A DNA stretch of 64,000 nucleotides from Gnetum montanum (GCA_015680685.1 MNCI01022611.1:719377-783376), one strand, 5' to 3'. Positions 47,292 to 59,040 are shown, counted from the stretch's first letter. Notes: generated by a model from the letters alone, not told the origin. Program-made: numbers and translations.

Positions 47292-50200
47292 ATGGGCAAG
47301 GGGAAGGAGGTAGAACACCAGGGGAGGAAGGGGCTTGATTTGACTTTCGCGGAGGAAAGTGAGGCCATGTTGTAGTGTTTGCCTAAGCCAAGGATTTCAT
47401 CATGGCCTGGACCGGCACACAGGTAGGCTCTAATCTTGCCTCTATTAATTATTTTTATCTATACTTGTCATCAGGCGTAGACAGTCTCGACAGCGTAAAG
47501 GGCCTATATGCTGAACGTAGATTCGCAGTGTAAAGGGCCTATATGTTGAGTGTCGATTCGTAGCGTAAAGGGCCTGTACACCGAGCATAGATTTGCAGCA
47601 TAAAGGGCCTGTACGTTGAGTGTAGATTCGCAACGTAGAGGGTCTGTATGCTGAGTGTAGATAGGTTTTGCAGCATACAGAAGCTGTTTTCGCAGTGTAC
47701 AGGGTATGTACACTGAGCATAGATAGTTTTCACAGCGTACAAGGTCTGTACGCTGAGTGTAGATAGTTTTCACAGTGTACAGGGTCTGTATGCTGAGTGT
47801 AGAAGGTTTTGCAGCATACAGAAGCTATTTTTGCAACGTACAGGGTTTGTATGTTGGGCGTAAACAATTTTGATAGTGTATAGAGTCTGCACACTGAGCA
47901 TAAATAGTTTTCGCAGTGTACAGGATCTGTACGCTAGGTGTAAACAGCTTTTCAAGAGAGTATACGCCAAGTGTAAATAGTTTTTTGATAGCGTATACGC
48001 CGAGTGTGAACAATTTTTTGATTTTTTCAAAGTATTTTCCTTCAACGTGGAATTTCGTTTCTCTATTTCATTTAGGTGTATAGCTGATTTAGCATGGCAT
48101 TATGGTTATTTGTAGGGATCCTCAGGCTTTCCTCCTAGTGGTTGAGCTAGTTGGGGTGCTAGCATAGTTTGAGCCCCTTGATACCGATGAACTTGCCCCT
48201 AATTTGACTATTGACAACAATAGGGTATGGTTCAGGGAAGGGGCCTATGAATTCCTTGCTTTTGTCCTAGACAGCTTCAAGGTAGTGATCTGGTCACACC
48301 TAAGCGAACAAGTGGCATGGAGCGTGCTTGAAGCTATGTTGCCGGGATCTTTGGATGGCATCATGATTTTCATGGTGGATATTGATGAGGGGCCTCTTGT
48401 GATTGAGGAAGGTCCCTCTGGGGGGCCCAGATCCACTCGTCCATTATCGCGCATGTGGGACTTATTGCCATGAGGACCTGACTATCTCAATAACACTTTG
48501 TTTCTGGCTGCGCATGTGTACACATTATTTCAGAACCCTCCTGGTATGATGTACAGGGTAGAGAGGTAAGGTCGTTTAGTTTTTCGTTTCTATTTCTTGT
48601 CATTTATTGTTTGCCCCTGTTCTGATGACCGTTCTTTTGCAGGCCCTAGGTTGATAAAGATGGGATATGCATCAATGATGATGGGTTTGCACTGGCTCAT
48701 ACTGCTTTAGAGACCTTCATGATTGGTCCTACCTTTTGCGGAGCTATATTAGCTCAAACGAAGGGTGACATTGTTCATTTCCATAAATGATTTTCTAGGG
48801 CATTTGCACAATGCATGGCTCATGGGTGGCTGCATGGAGATTGGTCATGCAATGGACCAGTTTTCCCTCGTGATGCTGACTTGAGTTCTAGCACCTCGAA
48901 GTCCACAACTAAAGGTAAGTGACAATATTTCCTAGATGCCTTAGTGTGTTTGTTCAGCTGCTGGTGGTCATACTGATGTTATGGTTATAAATTGTGTTTA
49001 CAGTTAATGTCCCCCCCGATGGGGACCCTGTTACAACAAGACGAACTGAGAGTACCCTGTCAATGAAGTTTGGGAAGATTAGTAAGGTGCAACGATGGTT
49101 GCATACCAGTGCCCCATAGTCTATTGTCTATTATTTGGATGATGTCGGCCTCATGGAGTTATTTACAACCCCGAGCCCTAATGTGTCCATAGCTGAAATG
49201 ATTGGAATTGTTAATTTGTTCGATAACTCCGTCACCTACTACAGCACCCGTATTAAGGATGTTAAGATAGTTTTCCATCTATCAGCTAAATTCTTTTCAG
49301 ACCTCTTCGGTGTATTGGTAGATGGCGTGAATATGGTTTTGGACAGAGTGCAAAAGGAGCTCCATATGGTGCATGAGCTAGAAGATTGGTTGGGCATTGT
49401 CAAGGGCTCCAAGGGATTTCCTATGCAGGGTACGTCAAAGGTGGTGGAAGTTAATGAATTGTATCCCATGTTTAGGGCACGGGTGTTTCCTAAATCCTTG
49501 TCCCAAGTGAGGAGTCTTGGGGCCTTCATAAGGAGATAGTGCAATTGCATTCAAACATTGAGGTGCAATCCCATTTTACATTCGTGTTCTTCGTAGGCTA
49601 TCTATGTTGCTTGGACGAGTTTTTAGTGGTTCGTGTGGATAATAAATATGTTCTACAGGATCGTACTCAATTATCTTGCCCGTGGATTAACCATTTGTTC
49701 AAGACAGCTGAGTCCCAAGATGCACCTGAGGGGATTGATGAATCTATATCCATCACGACAGAAGGGTCATCTAGTACTTCAACCCATACACATGACAGTG
49801 TGGGGTTGGAACCAGACAATGTGCCCTACACTACAAAGAGAGCTAAATGGGTTATCAAGGAGACCATCGGGAAAGCCAAATCGAAGCTCCTGAAGTGTGA
49901 ATGCCCTAAAGAGGTGGCCTCAACTGTGGAAGAGCCAAGGGTGAAGCAAATATGGTTCAAAATGCCTGTTCGAGGTAAGTAAGCTTTGCACACTTATTGC
50001 ATTATCCTTTTCATCTTATTTATATTTTTTGTTTTGACCGCTTACATGAAACTAATGTCTTTAGACTTGACTTGGGAAGTGAGGAGACAGGAGTTAGAGA
50101 CCATTATCGAGGAGGATGAAGCTACAACAAACATAATAGTTGAGGAGGAAGAGGTTGGCAAAGATTAGGTGGAAGGGACAGAAGAGCTAGCGGAAGACAC

Positions 50201-51667
50201 CATGGAGACAGAACTGGTCGATCACCAAGGTGGTGTTGATGAAATGTTCAGTAGCTTCCTTAAGGGAAGATTGTACCTTGGTAACCCTCCAAACCCAGAA
50301 GGGGATAGAGAACATGGTATATTTCCTTTTGTTTTATTGTGTTGCTTTGTGAATCATTGTTTCTATGGTTTTTTACTTTTATGTTTTTATCCCTTCCAGA
50401 TCACGGTAGGACAATTCCTATGATGCAGTTGGAAGTGCCTATGAAAGTGGCTTTCCCTGAAATGCCCCCTGAGGCTAGTCCACCTCGTACTCATAGACCA
50501 TTTTCTTAGATCGAGATGCCAAGTAAAATGGATTTCATCACTAGTATCATTGATGAGGTGGTTGAACGCATTCAGTAGGCCCACCTTGAGATAGGTACAA
50601 ATGCTTCAAGCCTTTTGTAGCTTTTGAGTTTCACACTCCTTTTTTGTCGTCTAATGTTTAATGCCTATTCTTTTCGTGTGTGTAGGAGCCAAGTTGAAGT
50701 GGGATCCATCTGAGACCGTTAGTATTGAAATTTTTCTTGCACTACCCCCAGAAGTTGAACAGATACCAAGGCTGGTCTATGATGACGATGTAGAAGGTCT
50801 TGTGCATAACGCCAAGTCGCTTTGGACCTGTAGGTGTTCCATCAAACAATTATGGTTGCAAATCTAGGAAAAGGAAAAAGAGGTTTCCAAGTTATTAATT
50901 GAACATGACAATCTCAAGGCTCAGTATGAGTTTGCCTCGGCCAGGCTAACAGGTGATCGTTCTTGGCGAACTTTCGAGATCACTTATACTAGATATTGGA
51001 ACCTACTACATCGTCATGCATCACTAACTTGGAAACTAGTAGAGCGTAAGGCCCAAATAGATCTACTGAACCTCAAGTGCCAGGATTGAAAGGCTTTCAC
51101 TTCCAAGGTGCGTAAGTGGGGTCAAAATGAGAAGAACCACAAGTACCATTATAAGAAATCATTGAAGGAAGTATCCATAGAAAAGCATCATCTTGAAATG
51201 TTTGTAGAGGGTCTGGGTCTACTTACTACGTTTGATACCTTTGCTAAGAATACAACTGTTGAGATGGAATCGCCCACGAGAGTAATTACGACTGCTTCTG
51301 GGGAGGTCTCTGTGGGTGAATTCCCCTTGAAACGTCCTACATGGTCGGCGGTTGACAAGGGGAAGGCCTTGGCAAACATCGATCTAGGTCTTGATGGGAC
51401 TGACTGGGCTAGTGTCTCAGAAGAGGAAATTCTCCGTCGACTGGAATTCGGTTTAGGAGGGTCTCCTTCAGTACGGATTTTGTTGCCATGAAATTCATTC
51501 GTTGAGTAATGTTTGGGAGTTTTCTCTTTTGTTCTTGTGTTGATTGTTTCTTTTGCGTTTTATAGGGTCGAGGCGACGACGATGTTCAAGAAGGTGGTCC
51601 CAATGGAGTGGGGCCCCATGATGCTGACGGGTCTAAAGGGGACGACCCTCCCATCCCTGATGTTTGA
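47292..51667 (+). pseudogene. Opposite-strand eight-exon gene carried by Tat element 2 (FCP1-like / mobile-domain-like / coiled coil)
   Basis: Proposed exons: 47292-47422, 48116-48565, 48643-48914, 49004-49974, 50065-50316, 50400-50594, 50686-51470, 51566-51667. Each intron begins GT (often GTAAG) and ends in a pyrimidine-rich AG. Exon 1 starts MGKGKEVEHQ. Exon 2 has FLLVVELVGVL, REGAYEFL and FKVVIWSHLSEQV, resembling FCP1/NIF phosphatases but with the DxD motif lost. Exon 4 has VGLMELF, IAEMIGIVNLF, TRIKDVKIVF and FFSDLFGVLVDG, like plant mobile-domain or transposon-associated proteins. Exon 7 is helical and charged. Exon 8 ends DDPPIPDV and stop. A few in-frame stops (exon 1, exon 2, start of exon 3, 49537) and a frame change near 49515 suggest a pseudogene. 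It has no tie to pol, and the host ancestor is unknown. Confidence 0.65.
47460..48010. repeat. 'GCGTACAGGGTCTGTACGCTGAG' repeats inside intron 1
   Basis: About fourteen ~36-40-bp units with GTACAGGGTCTGTACGC, each an imperfect palindrome. They fill most of intron 1 of the opposite-strand gene. Frames through them give spurious Tyr/Thr/Cys-rich peptides. Confidence 0.85.
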
Positions 51668-52014
51668 TTTTTTGCTTTGAAATTATCCTAGCTCACATTT
51701 TTATGTGAATCATAAATTGAATGTTTTGAGTTGTATTGAACGGATGAATAGAATCAGTTAACTATTGTACTTGTCTAACTGTATATCACTACATGCATAT
51801 ATATATTTTTACATATATTTTTTTGTTGTGGAAAGTTTAAATGTAAACACGACATGGCAATGCAAAATGTTTTTGTTTGTTTTGTAGTTTAAGGGTAATT
51901 TACAAAGCGGGAATGTAAGTAGGAATGTAATTATAAGTGAAAGATAATCGCGAAGACTGTTATTCATAGAATGTAGTCAAACAATGAACTGGAATTTTTG
52001 AGAAAAACAAAGTG
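51668..52014. other. AT-rich 3' flank of the opposite-strand gene
   Basis: No coding signal. It includes a TATATATATT run near 51800 and no clear polyadenylation signal. Confidence 0.4.
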
Positions 52015-52171
52015 TAGGTAGATGGTCTAGTTTAAGGCCATTTCGGGCCATGCGTAAACACGAGTAGTTTCAAGTGACACGGGTGGATTTCTTAGTAGAC
52101 CAAACATTTTTGATCATGGCTAGTTTTATGTCATTGTGGACATGATAGTTTAACGTCGTTCTGGACTTGGA
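52015..52171 (-). repeat. 'GGCCTTAAACTA' family repeats after the protease, element 2
   Basis: About four degenerate units (TAGTTTAAGGCCATTTCGGGCC, TAGTTTAACGTCG on plus). Same place as 1640-1870 in element 1. Confidence 0.7.
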
Positions 52172-53300
52172 TGTTGTTTATTGGTTTAGTAATTTTTTGA
52201 TTTTTCTCATTTTAATGTTAGGCATAGCATTAATGGATATGATTCTATATTTAGCGTCTCCTTTGCTGATAACGTTGAATGGTAATTCAGCCCAAGGGAC
52301 GTCTGATGGAATAGTTCCCGCATTGGTGCTTTTCGGCGCTTCTGCATGTATTGTGGTTTCTGTGTCAGTTGTAGTTCCTAAGTGAGGCTTTATATGTATA
52401 GTTTTAGGCCCAATTATTTCTGTGTTAGGTAAATTTTCCTTTGTGTCTAAGAGATTATCGCCTACCGGTTGCGTACATCTTTGTTGTTCATTTGTATCAT
52501 CTTGTTTAGGTGAACTTAACCTCTGAGCCTTGGTCTGTATTTGTATATGATGAGATGGTAGGTGTAGCAGCCTCCTTGTGTATAATGATTTCACCACCTT
52601 CATAAGGCAGGTGAATTTCTTGGTGTATGGGGGAAGAGACTGCTTTCAGTTGGGCTAACCAGGGACTTACCAATATTAGGTTGAACCCTGGCATTTCATC
52701 GATGATCACAAAGTTGGCAGATGTGGGGAATTGATCCCCTGCTATAAAGTCTAAAGTCACAATGCCTTTAACTATTACATGTGATCCACTAAACGACTTC
52801 AAACACATAGTGGCAGTTGGTCTTACTAGCTCCGTAAGCCCCAATTGTTCGACGATGGGATATGGCACTACGTTTGTAGCGGCTCGATCATCTACATGCA
52901 CTCTATGTATCTTAAATTGATCTATTTGTATTGTTATGAACATAGGTGTGGTTTTTACCTCCCCCATTTTCTCATCCACTTTGATGTTGTCATTGTGGAA
53001 ACTTAATGGCTTAGGAGTTGACCCTCGAGGCGAGTACATTACCGCATGAATTGAAGGTTTATTTGGAGGCAAGTCTTCACTTACTGGGATGGAAGTCAAC
53101 ATTCGCACTAGGGCTTCACGATGCATTTGAGATGTTAACACTAGGTCATATAAGCTCAATGAAGTATTTTTTTGTTTAAGTGCCTGCGTGACTTGTGTTA
53201 GAGCTGTTACTAGATCTCTACTTTTGGGCGTATGTTTGTCAGCAGTGATTTGGTCCATCGAGCCCAATAGTTTTATTTCATGCATAGTTAGTTTTTCACT
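52172..53300 (-). pseudogene. Tat aspartic protease, element 2
   Basis: Minus-strand frame of 259 codons (53285-52506) with SLYDLVLTSQMHREALVRML, then VHVDDRAATNVVPYP, where the catalytic DDG is DDR, and FNLILVSPWLAQL. The C-terminal part continues in another frame to about 52172. It aligns along its whole length with 591-1533 of element 1. Confidence 0.8.
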
Positions 53301-54160
53301 TTTACCCAGAATCGTTGATTTGGGCGTATCATGTTTTTAGGATGATTCACCATCATAACCTGTGTTTGGTTTATTGTTAGGTGATGTCATGGGAATTGCA
53401 TTTAGCGGGGTGGGCTTGGGAGGTCCTACGGCTAATCGTTGACGCATGTAAGCTTGTCTGCTAAGCGTTCTCGTGTGTGGCACGGGGGTATAGTTGGTTT
53501 CGGAACCTCAGGTTGCTTTGGAACTTGTACTATGTATGGAGTAGGGCGGGATTGCGGCTGGATGGTTGCATGTAGTTGAGTGTCAGGCTGGCTAGGCATC
53601 TTGTTGACATAGGGGGTTGGTTTATTTTGTGTATGCAAAGTGGAGGACTAGTGGTCACCAAGACATTTGGGTATCCTAACGACATATGGGGTTAGTCTAG
53701 CTGGAGGTTGTACCTTCGCTGTTGTGACCACAGGTGATATTCGGACTACGTAGGAAGCAGGCCGAATAGGAGGTGTTTGTGTTTTTGGGGTAGTAGTAGC
53801 GGGAGGTACGTGCAACACGTATGGTTTTTTGCATGTTGGTGTGATAGAAGTCGCTACGGTGGGGGGTATTCGGATGACATAAGGTTTCTGTGGGGAGTAT
53901 GATTGTTGAGGCACAGATGTTTGTATGGTGGGAGGAATATGCACTACAAATGGTTTCTTAGGTACTTGTTGCTCATGATCAGAGTGTACAATGTTAATGC
54001 TAGGTATTTCCGGTTCGTTATCAAAGTAGATGGTGTTAATTACATATGATGCTTCTTTAGTATTTAGAGGATCCTTATATACACCCATGACCTGGTTTTG
54101 TGGTTGGACTGGGTTGGCTTCATCAAAAGTGATTTGACCTTCGTCGATCATCCGTTAGAT
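53301..54160 (-). pseudogene. Proline-rich Gag-Pro linker, element 2
   Basis: Contains MIDEGQITFDEANPVQP, YVINTIYFDNEPEIPS, then five or more repeats of a PYV(V/I)RIPP unit (54000-53500). The PYVVRIPP repeats look like a low-complexity spacer. The exact role is unknown. Confidence 0.65.
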
Positions 54161-56392
54161 ATCTTGTTTTAGGGTGAAACAATAATCAGTGCCATGCCCA
54201 TTACGTTGATGATAATCGCAAAAATGATCCATTCTAAAGCCTTTTGGTACTGGGGGCTCGTCTAGTGTTGCCAGGTTTGGGTTCTGAACCAGTTGACAGA
54301 ATTGGTCATGCCTCTAGATCGCTGCAGGGGACAATTGTTTATGTTTCATCAGTCCGGCTTTCAAGAGTTGGTCAAATAGTTACGATGGCTTCATGGGCAA
54401 TGACGTGTATTGGGATGGGTCCTTTCTTTCGAAGTTTCTCGTACGACCTGGTGTTGGGTTTTGTGATGCTGATGATTCAGGTGCCATTGCAGGAGTGGAT
54501 TTGGCGTAATTAGAAGGGGCAGTAGGTGGTTTTCTTTGTTATCCCACATTCACTTGTTGTGTTTCCGCTACTGCCACTATAGTTGTTTTAACCTTTTATT
54601 TATGTTTCCTACTATGTTGATTCTTAAAGGCCGAATATGCAGGATCGTGGCTGTTTTGGGCTGCCTCCTCTATGTTCTTAATCTATACAAATGCTTGACT
54701 TAGAGTGCGTGCATTGAGATAATATAGTTTGGATTTGACAAAATCATTGACAGCCCCTTTTAGAATGGTGAGGAGATACATCTCCGGGATCGGCTCGTGG
54801 AGCTCATTGAGAGGAGCACTCTACCGTTGGATGAATTTTTGGACAAGTTCAAGGGGTGCTTGCTTGACCTGTATGAGGCTGTTAAGTGTTGCTTCAAGCT
54901 TCAAATTATACTTGAACCTAGTGACGAATTCGTGTAACAAATCTTCCAGAGAAGATATTGAGTTTCATGGCAAGGCTCGATACCAATCAAGTGCTCTCCC
55001 TGCGAGGGACATGGGGAACACTCGCAAAATGGCATGTGGTCATGCTTGAAGTAGTGCACACTCTAGTCTAAATGTTATGAGGTGAGCGTTGGGGTCTGTC
55101 TCCCCATTGTATTTAGTTAGCGTGGGTAAGGATACACCCTTGGGTAGTGTTAGAGGTGGAACGGAAGAGCTGATAGGGTCATTGTGATAGAAGTCCACTA
55201 CCTTCAGCTCTTCGTCGAGGGCCGTTTTGAGGTGTTTGACCTCATCAATTAGCTCCTACATTAGCTTTTTAGTGTTAGCCTAGTCTTGGGTGCTAGGTGA
55301 GATAGCAGGTTGGGGATTTTGTACAGTATACATGTTAGATTGTTGGATAGTGGGTTGGAAAGCAGAAAGTTGTGTGGTTGGAGGCTACACTTGCAGAATA
55401 TTTGTAGCGGGTGGTACTAAGGGTAGCATGTTGTAGGTAAGGGGTTGCTGTTGTCGTTGCGGTTGTACTTGAGGGATGTTATTTGGTAAGATTGTGTGGG
55501 GTGGTATGTTATAGGGGGGAGGTTGATGCAGTTGAGAACCAATCGTTGTCCATTGCCCGATCATGCTTTGTGTAGGAATTCCCTAAACCTGTTGGGTTAC
55601 AGTTGTAAAGGATGCTCCTTGGGTTGGGATCCGTGGTATGTAATGAGCAGATGTAGAAGTCGGCATTACATGTGGCATCCCGATCACTCAAGGCAAGGAG
55701 GTTGCTCCTACATCATTTTGAGGAGGTTGTATTTGTGAAAATGGAGATACCGTTGCAACGAGAGGAATAGCAAGGGGAAGTGTATTGAGTTGCGCATCGG
55801 TTACAGGAGGAATATGGATAAGTGTGGATGATTCTTATTGAGGTATTTGTGCTTGGGTGATTTTAAATGGTTGGAGGGATGTGAATTCTCCTGTGGCTAG
55901 ATGAAATAATAGGTGTGCATAGGTCTGTGGACTAAGAGTATGGTACAAATCTTCATGCTCGGATTGAGCTGTGAAGTCCTCTTCCTCTTCCAATTGAGGA
56001 TTTGCTAGAGACTGGTCTAAAGACTGACTCCTTTGTAGGAGGAGTTGTGAGATCAGCTCAGAGTAGTGCTCTGGGAGAGGGATGATATCATACGGGGAAG
56101 GGATGAACTCATGTCCTCCCCTATAGAAGAGCTCGTATTGCCTCTTAACCTCCATTTCGATTTGGTCTACGGCTAGGCTAGCTTGTATTTTTACGCATAT
56201 GAAATTGTATTGCTCCTGAGTTATGATGTTAAATGATGGGTTCCTCCCTTGCAATCTAAGAGACTGGTGAGGCCCCACAGTGGGTTGTACCATGGGCTGT
56301 TGAATAGCCATGGTGCCTACGATGTCTGTGACTGGCTTGGTTGTAGCATTGGGGTTCGTAGAGTTCATGATGAATGGTTGTGAATACGACAT
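54161..56392 (-). pseudogene. Tat Gag, element 2
   Basis: Starts MSYSQPFIMN at 56392. After a Gln/Pro-rich N-terminal region, the capsid core runs LTKYNGETDPNAHLITF, LRVFPMSLAGRALDWYRALP, LLHEFVTRFKYNLKLEATL and FIQRWSAPLNELHEPIPE (55130-54740). A knuckle-like motif FCDYHQRNGHGTDYCFTLKQ (about 54230-54170) precedes the linker. It has frame changes and stops, for instance around 55835. Gag would form the virus-like particle. Confidence 0.8.
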
Positions 56393-56439
56393 GGTGGAAG
56401 GGGTATGAGACTAGTATACCTAGTACAGCATAAACCTAC

Positions 56440-56890
56440 GTTCACTACGTACAACGTATAGACTGGATCTCAGCGTATAGGCTTCAATGACCAGCATATA
56501 GTGACAGCGTACAGCGTACACTGGGCAGCGTAGACAGAGTCAGCGTACAGCGTAGAGAGAGTCTGCAGCATACAACGTATAGCGTATACAGCGTACAACG
56601 TACAACGTACATTGGGCAGCGTAGACAGGATCGGTGTACAGCATAGACAGAGTCTACAGCATACAGTGTACAACGTACACTGGGTAGCGTAGACAGAGTC
56701 AGCGTACAGCATAGATGGAGTCTACAGCGTACAGCGTACAGCGTATACATCGTACACTGGGTAGCATAGACAGAGTCAGTGTACACCGTAGACAGAGTCT
56801 ACAGCATACAACATACAACGTATAGTGAACTGCGTATAGCATACACTAGGCAGTGTAGACAGAGTCAGTGTATACTCAGCAGCGTAGATG
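56440..56890. repeat. 'CAGCGTACAGCGTA' leader repeats, element 2
   Basis: Dozens of short units (CAGCGTACA, GCAGCGTAGACAGAGTC) between the gag start and the primer-binding site. Peptides read through them are meaningless. Same place as 15500-16035 in element 5. Confidence 0.85.
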
Positions 56891-57010
56891 CTGGGAATTC
56901 TGTAGAATAGGATGTCGATCTGGGAATTTCAGAATTAGGTTTAGTGTCGATGCGGTGTGAGTCTAGGAAGATTGGGGTATGAGAGCACAGTAAGTTTTAA
57001 GCAGTTTCAG

Positions 57011-57028
57011 GCCCTCCTTCTAGCACCA
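57011..57028 (-). other. Primer-binding site of element 2
   Basis: Minus-strand TGGTGCTAGAAGGAGGGC lies 5 nt inside the 5' LTR. Related sites occur in elements 5 and 3. I did not identify the tRNA. Confidence 0.65.
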
Positions 57029-57033
57029 TTTTC

Positions 57034-58553
57034 TGTATTTTCTGAATTCGTCGGTCTCTGACTGGAATGAAACAGAAACGTGGAGATCCCTGGACACGCA
57101 CAGAAGACCCTACCTTCACTTAAGGGCAAGCTGGAATTAACAAAGGTAGAGTACCTTGAGTGGTCCGCATGCAGATCAGGCAAGGATTTCCCTGAATGTA
57201 TACCGATATACTATACGTTGGGTTATACGTAAATGGCATAACGAATGTAAATGTAGCGTAAACGTATAGGAGCGTAAATGTACAGGAAAATAAGTAACAA
57301 GCATGCAATAATGGACAAAAAACTATGACAAATCTTAGCAAAACAGATATGGTGATATTATTGTAAAATTGAAAGTTACAATGCACCAGTCTAATGCAGT
57401 TGTGAATCTGACACAAGGGGGACGAAGAGCCCCGGTGGATGCACAAGGATGATTGTATACTAGTCTAACTGCAGGCATAGCGTGAAGGCTGTATGCTTAG
57501 TGTGCAGGGTTAAGGTCCAGCGTACAAGGTTTCTACTTTTCTCTCTAGATTCTCATCTCCAGTTTTTTGCTTCAAATTGCCAACTCCAATCTAATGAAAA
57601 ATTGGGATTTTTATACAAGTTTAGATGTGGGACTCAGGTTTTGAGAGAGGATGATTGCCTGTGGAGTGCTAGACTCTCGGGTCAGGTGACATGTGGCGCA
57701 TTGACCAGGTGCGAAAGAACGAAATTTTACAAGTATACAGCGTGCTGCATGCCAGCGTATACTACTGTACGCTAGCGTATACATGCTAGACGTATGACCT
57801 CGGGGTACAGACTTGATCAAAACAAAAGAAGTCATTTGGCCCTCAGATTTAAATTTGGATGCCATGAAGATGCTGCCTGTAGATGTTCAGCTTGGTTGAC
57901 CTTGATTTGACATGGCTCTGGAGGGCTTGGATTGGTTTAGGTTGTGCTACACACTGGTCATGCACTTTGTACATGCCGGGTGTATACGCTGGGCGTACAC
58001 GCTGGGCGTATATGCTGTGGATGCATGCTGGGCGTATACGCTATGGATGCATGCTGGGTGTATACGCTGGGAGTGCAGGATGTACATGTTCAATGTATGG
58101 ACTCCAGAATGCATGATGTTAACACCTGATGATTGCTCTATTCGTGTGAGTTGATGCCTTGTACCAAATCTTGCTCTGAAGTTCTATTTCCATGCCGTCT
58201 TCGAGGATTGCATGCTGGGCATATACGTCAGTCATACGTGCTGAGTGTACATGTGAGGTGTGTACGTTGGGCATATACGTTAGGCGTATACGCTGTGGAT
58301 GCCTACTTGGATGTACACGTTGGGTGTATACGCTAAGAATGCATACTTAAGTATCTTGAGCTCTGAAGTTGCCATGTTTGATAACAGATGTTGTCGTGGT
58401 CATTTGTGGGTCCCAGGGAACTGCTCCACGTTGAGTCTGACTCTACTTGAAACTATCTGTGGGGCCCTCAAGCTTTAGTCATGCTGGGGAGCGTCATGAC
58501 TTAGCTCAGTTCTTGTTTGAGAAGTACTAAGCTCAAAATTTTGTGGTGTTTCA
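57034..58553 (-). repeat. 5' LTR of element 2
   Basis: 1,520 bp, the partner of 40787-42253. Plus-strand TGTATTTTCTG to GGTGTTTCA. It is followed by the GTGAG target duplication. Confidence 0.9.
57608..57615 (-). promoter_or_regulatory. TATA box in the 5' LTR of element 2
   Basis: TATAAAAA on the minus strand in CTTGTATAAAAATCCC. It would drive the gag-pol transcript. Confidence 0.55.
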
Positions 58554-58558
58554 GTGAG
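58554..58558. repeat. Target-site duplication, right copy
   Basis: GTGAG, matching 40782-40786. Confidence 0.9.
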
Positions 58559-59040
58559 TCCAAAGTTTAATTATGACATAGGAGAAGAATATCTTGTTAC
58601 TTTGTTAGATAGTAGAGTAATTAGTGATGGAATCAGTTTAGATCCAAAAGCTGCTTGGGAGAAAGCCAAAATTTGTCAATTTCAAGGCAAATTAGATGTA
58701 GATGATTTTTGTGGAGTTCAGCCTAATTTTCAATTAGCTTTAGCAGATGACTATATTACAAGTTCTTTACTGTTGTGTACTGAGGTCCATGGGGTAGAAT
58801 TGTTGCCTGGTTCAGTCTATGCCGCAGTTGTCACAAGAGCAACATTTCAGTTATCAAACACAATTTTGATGAATCATAAACTGAAATGGGGAGTTTAGTT
58901 TCCAAAAGGAAGCTAGCATTTACTTCAATGTGGACAAAGTATTCAGACACCGGGATATATTCAATCATTTCCAAAGATCTAGCATCTCCTACAAGATCAA
59001 GAATTTAAGACTTATGAGAAGCCAAAATTAAGATGGAGCC
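58554..59040 (+). pseudogene. Pararetrovirus movement protein, copy B, right part
   Basis: Continues the copy B movement protein after the Tat insertion: LLDSRVI, PNFQLALADDYITSSLLL, VHGVELLPGSVYAAV. Stops at 58896-58898 and 58911-58913. Together with 39568-40786 it covers the same span as copy A. Confidence 0.8.

Larger units (their letters stand above)
40787..58553 (-). mobile_element. Tat-lineage Ty3/gypsy retrotransposon, element 2 (complete, nested)
   Basis: A 17,767-bp element bounded by LTRs (40787-42253 and 57034-58553) and a GTGAG target duplication. Reading minus: LTR, primer-binding site, repeat-rich leader, gag, protease, an interval holding an opposite-strand multi-exon gene, RT-RNase H, archaeal RNase H, integrase, repeats, polypurine tract, LTR. 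The size is far above usual gypsy elements and in the range of large Tat/Ogre elements. Frameshifts and stops show it is inactive, and the two LTRs differ by many substitutions, so the insertion is not recent. Confidence 0.9.

Noticed and set aside
56470-56786. Tyr/Cys/Thr-rich open frames on the minus strand
   Set aside because: They are translations of the GCGTACA microrepeats in several frames, not proteins. The same holds for 47445-48045 and 57883-58336.
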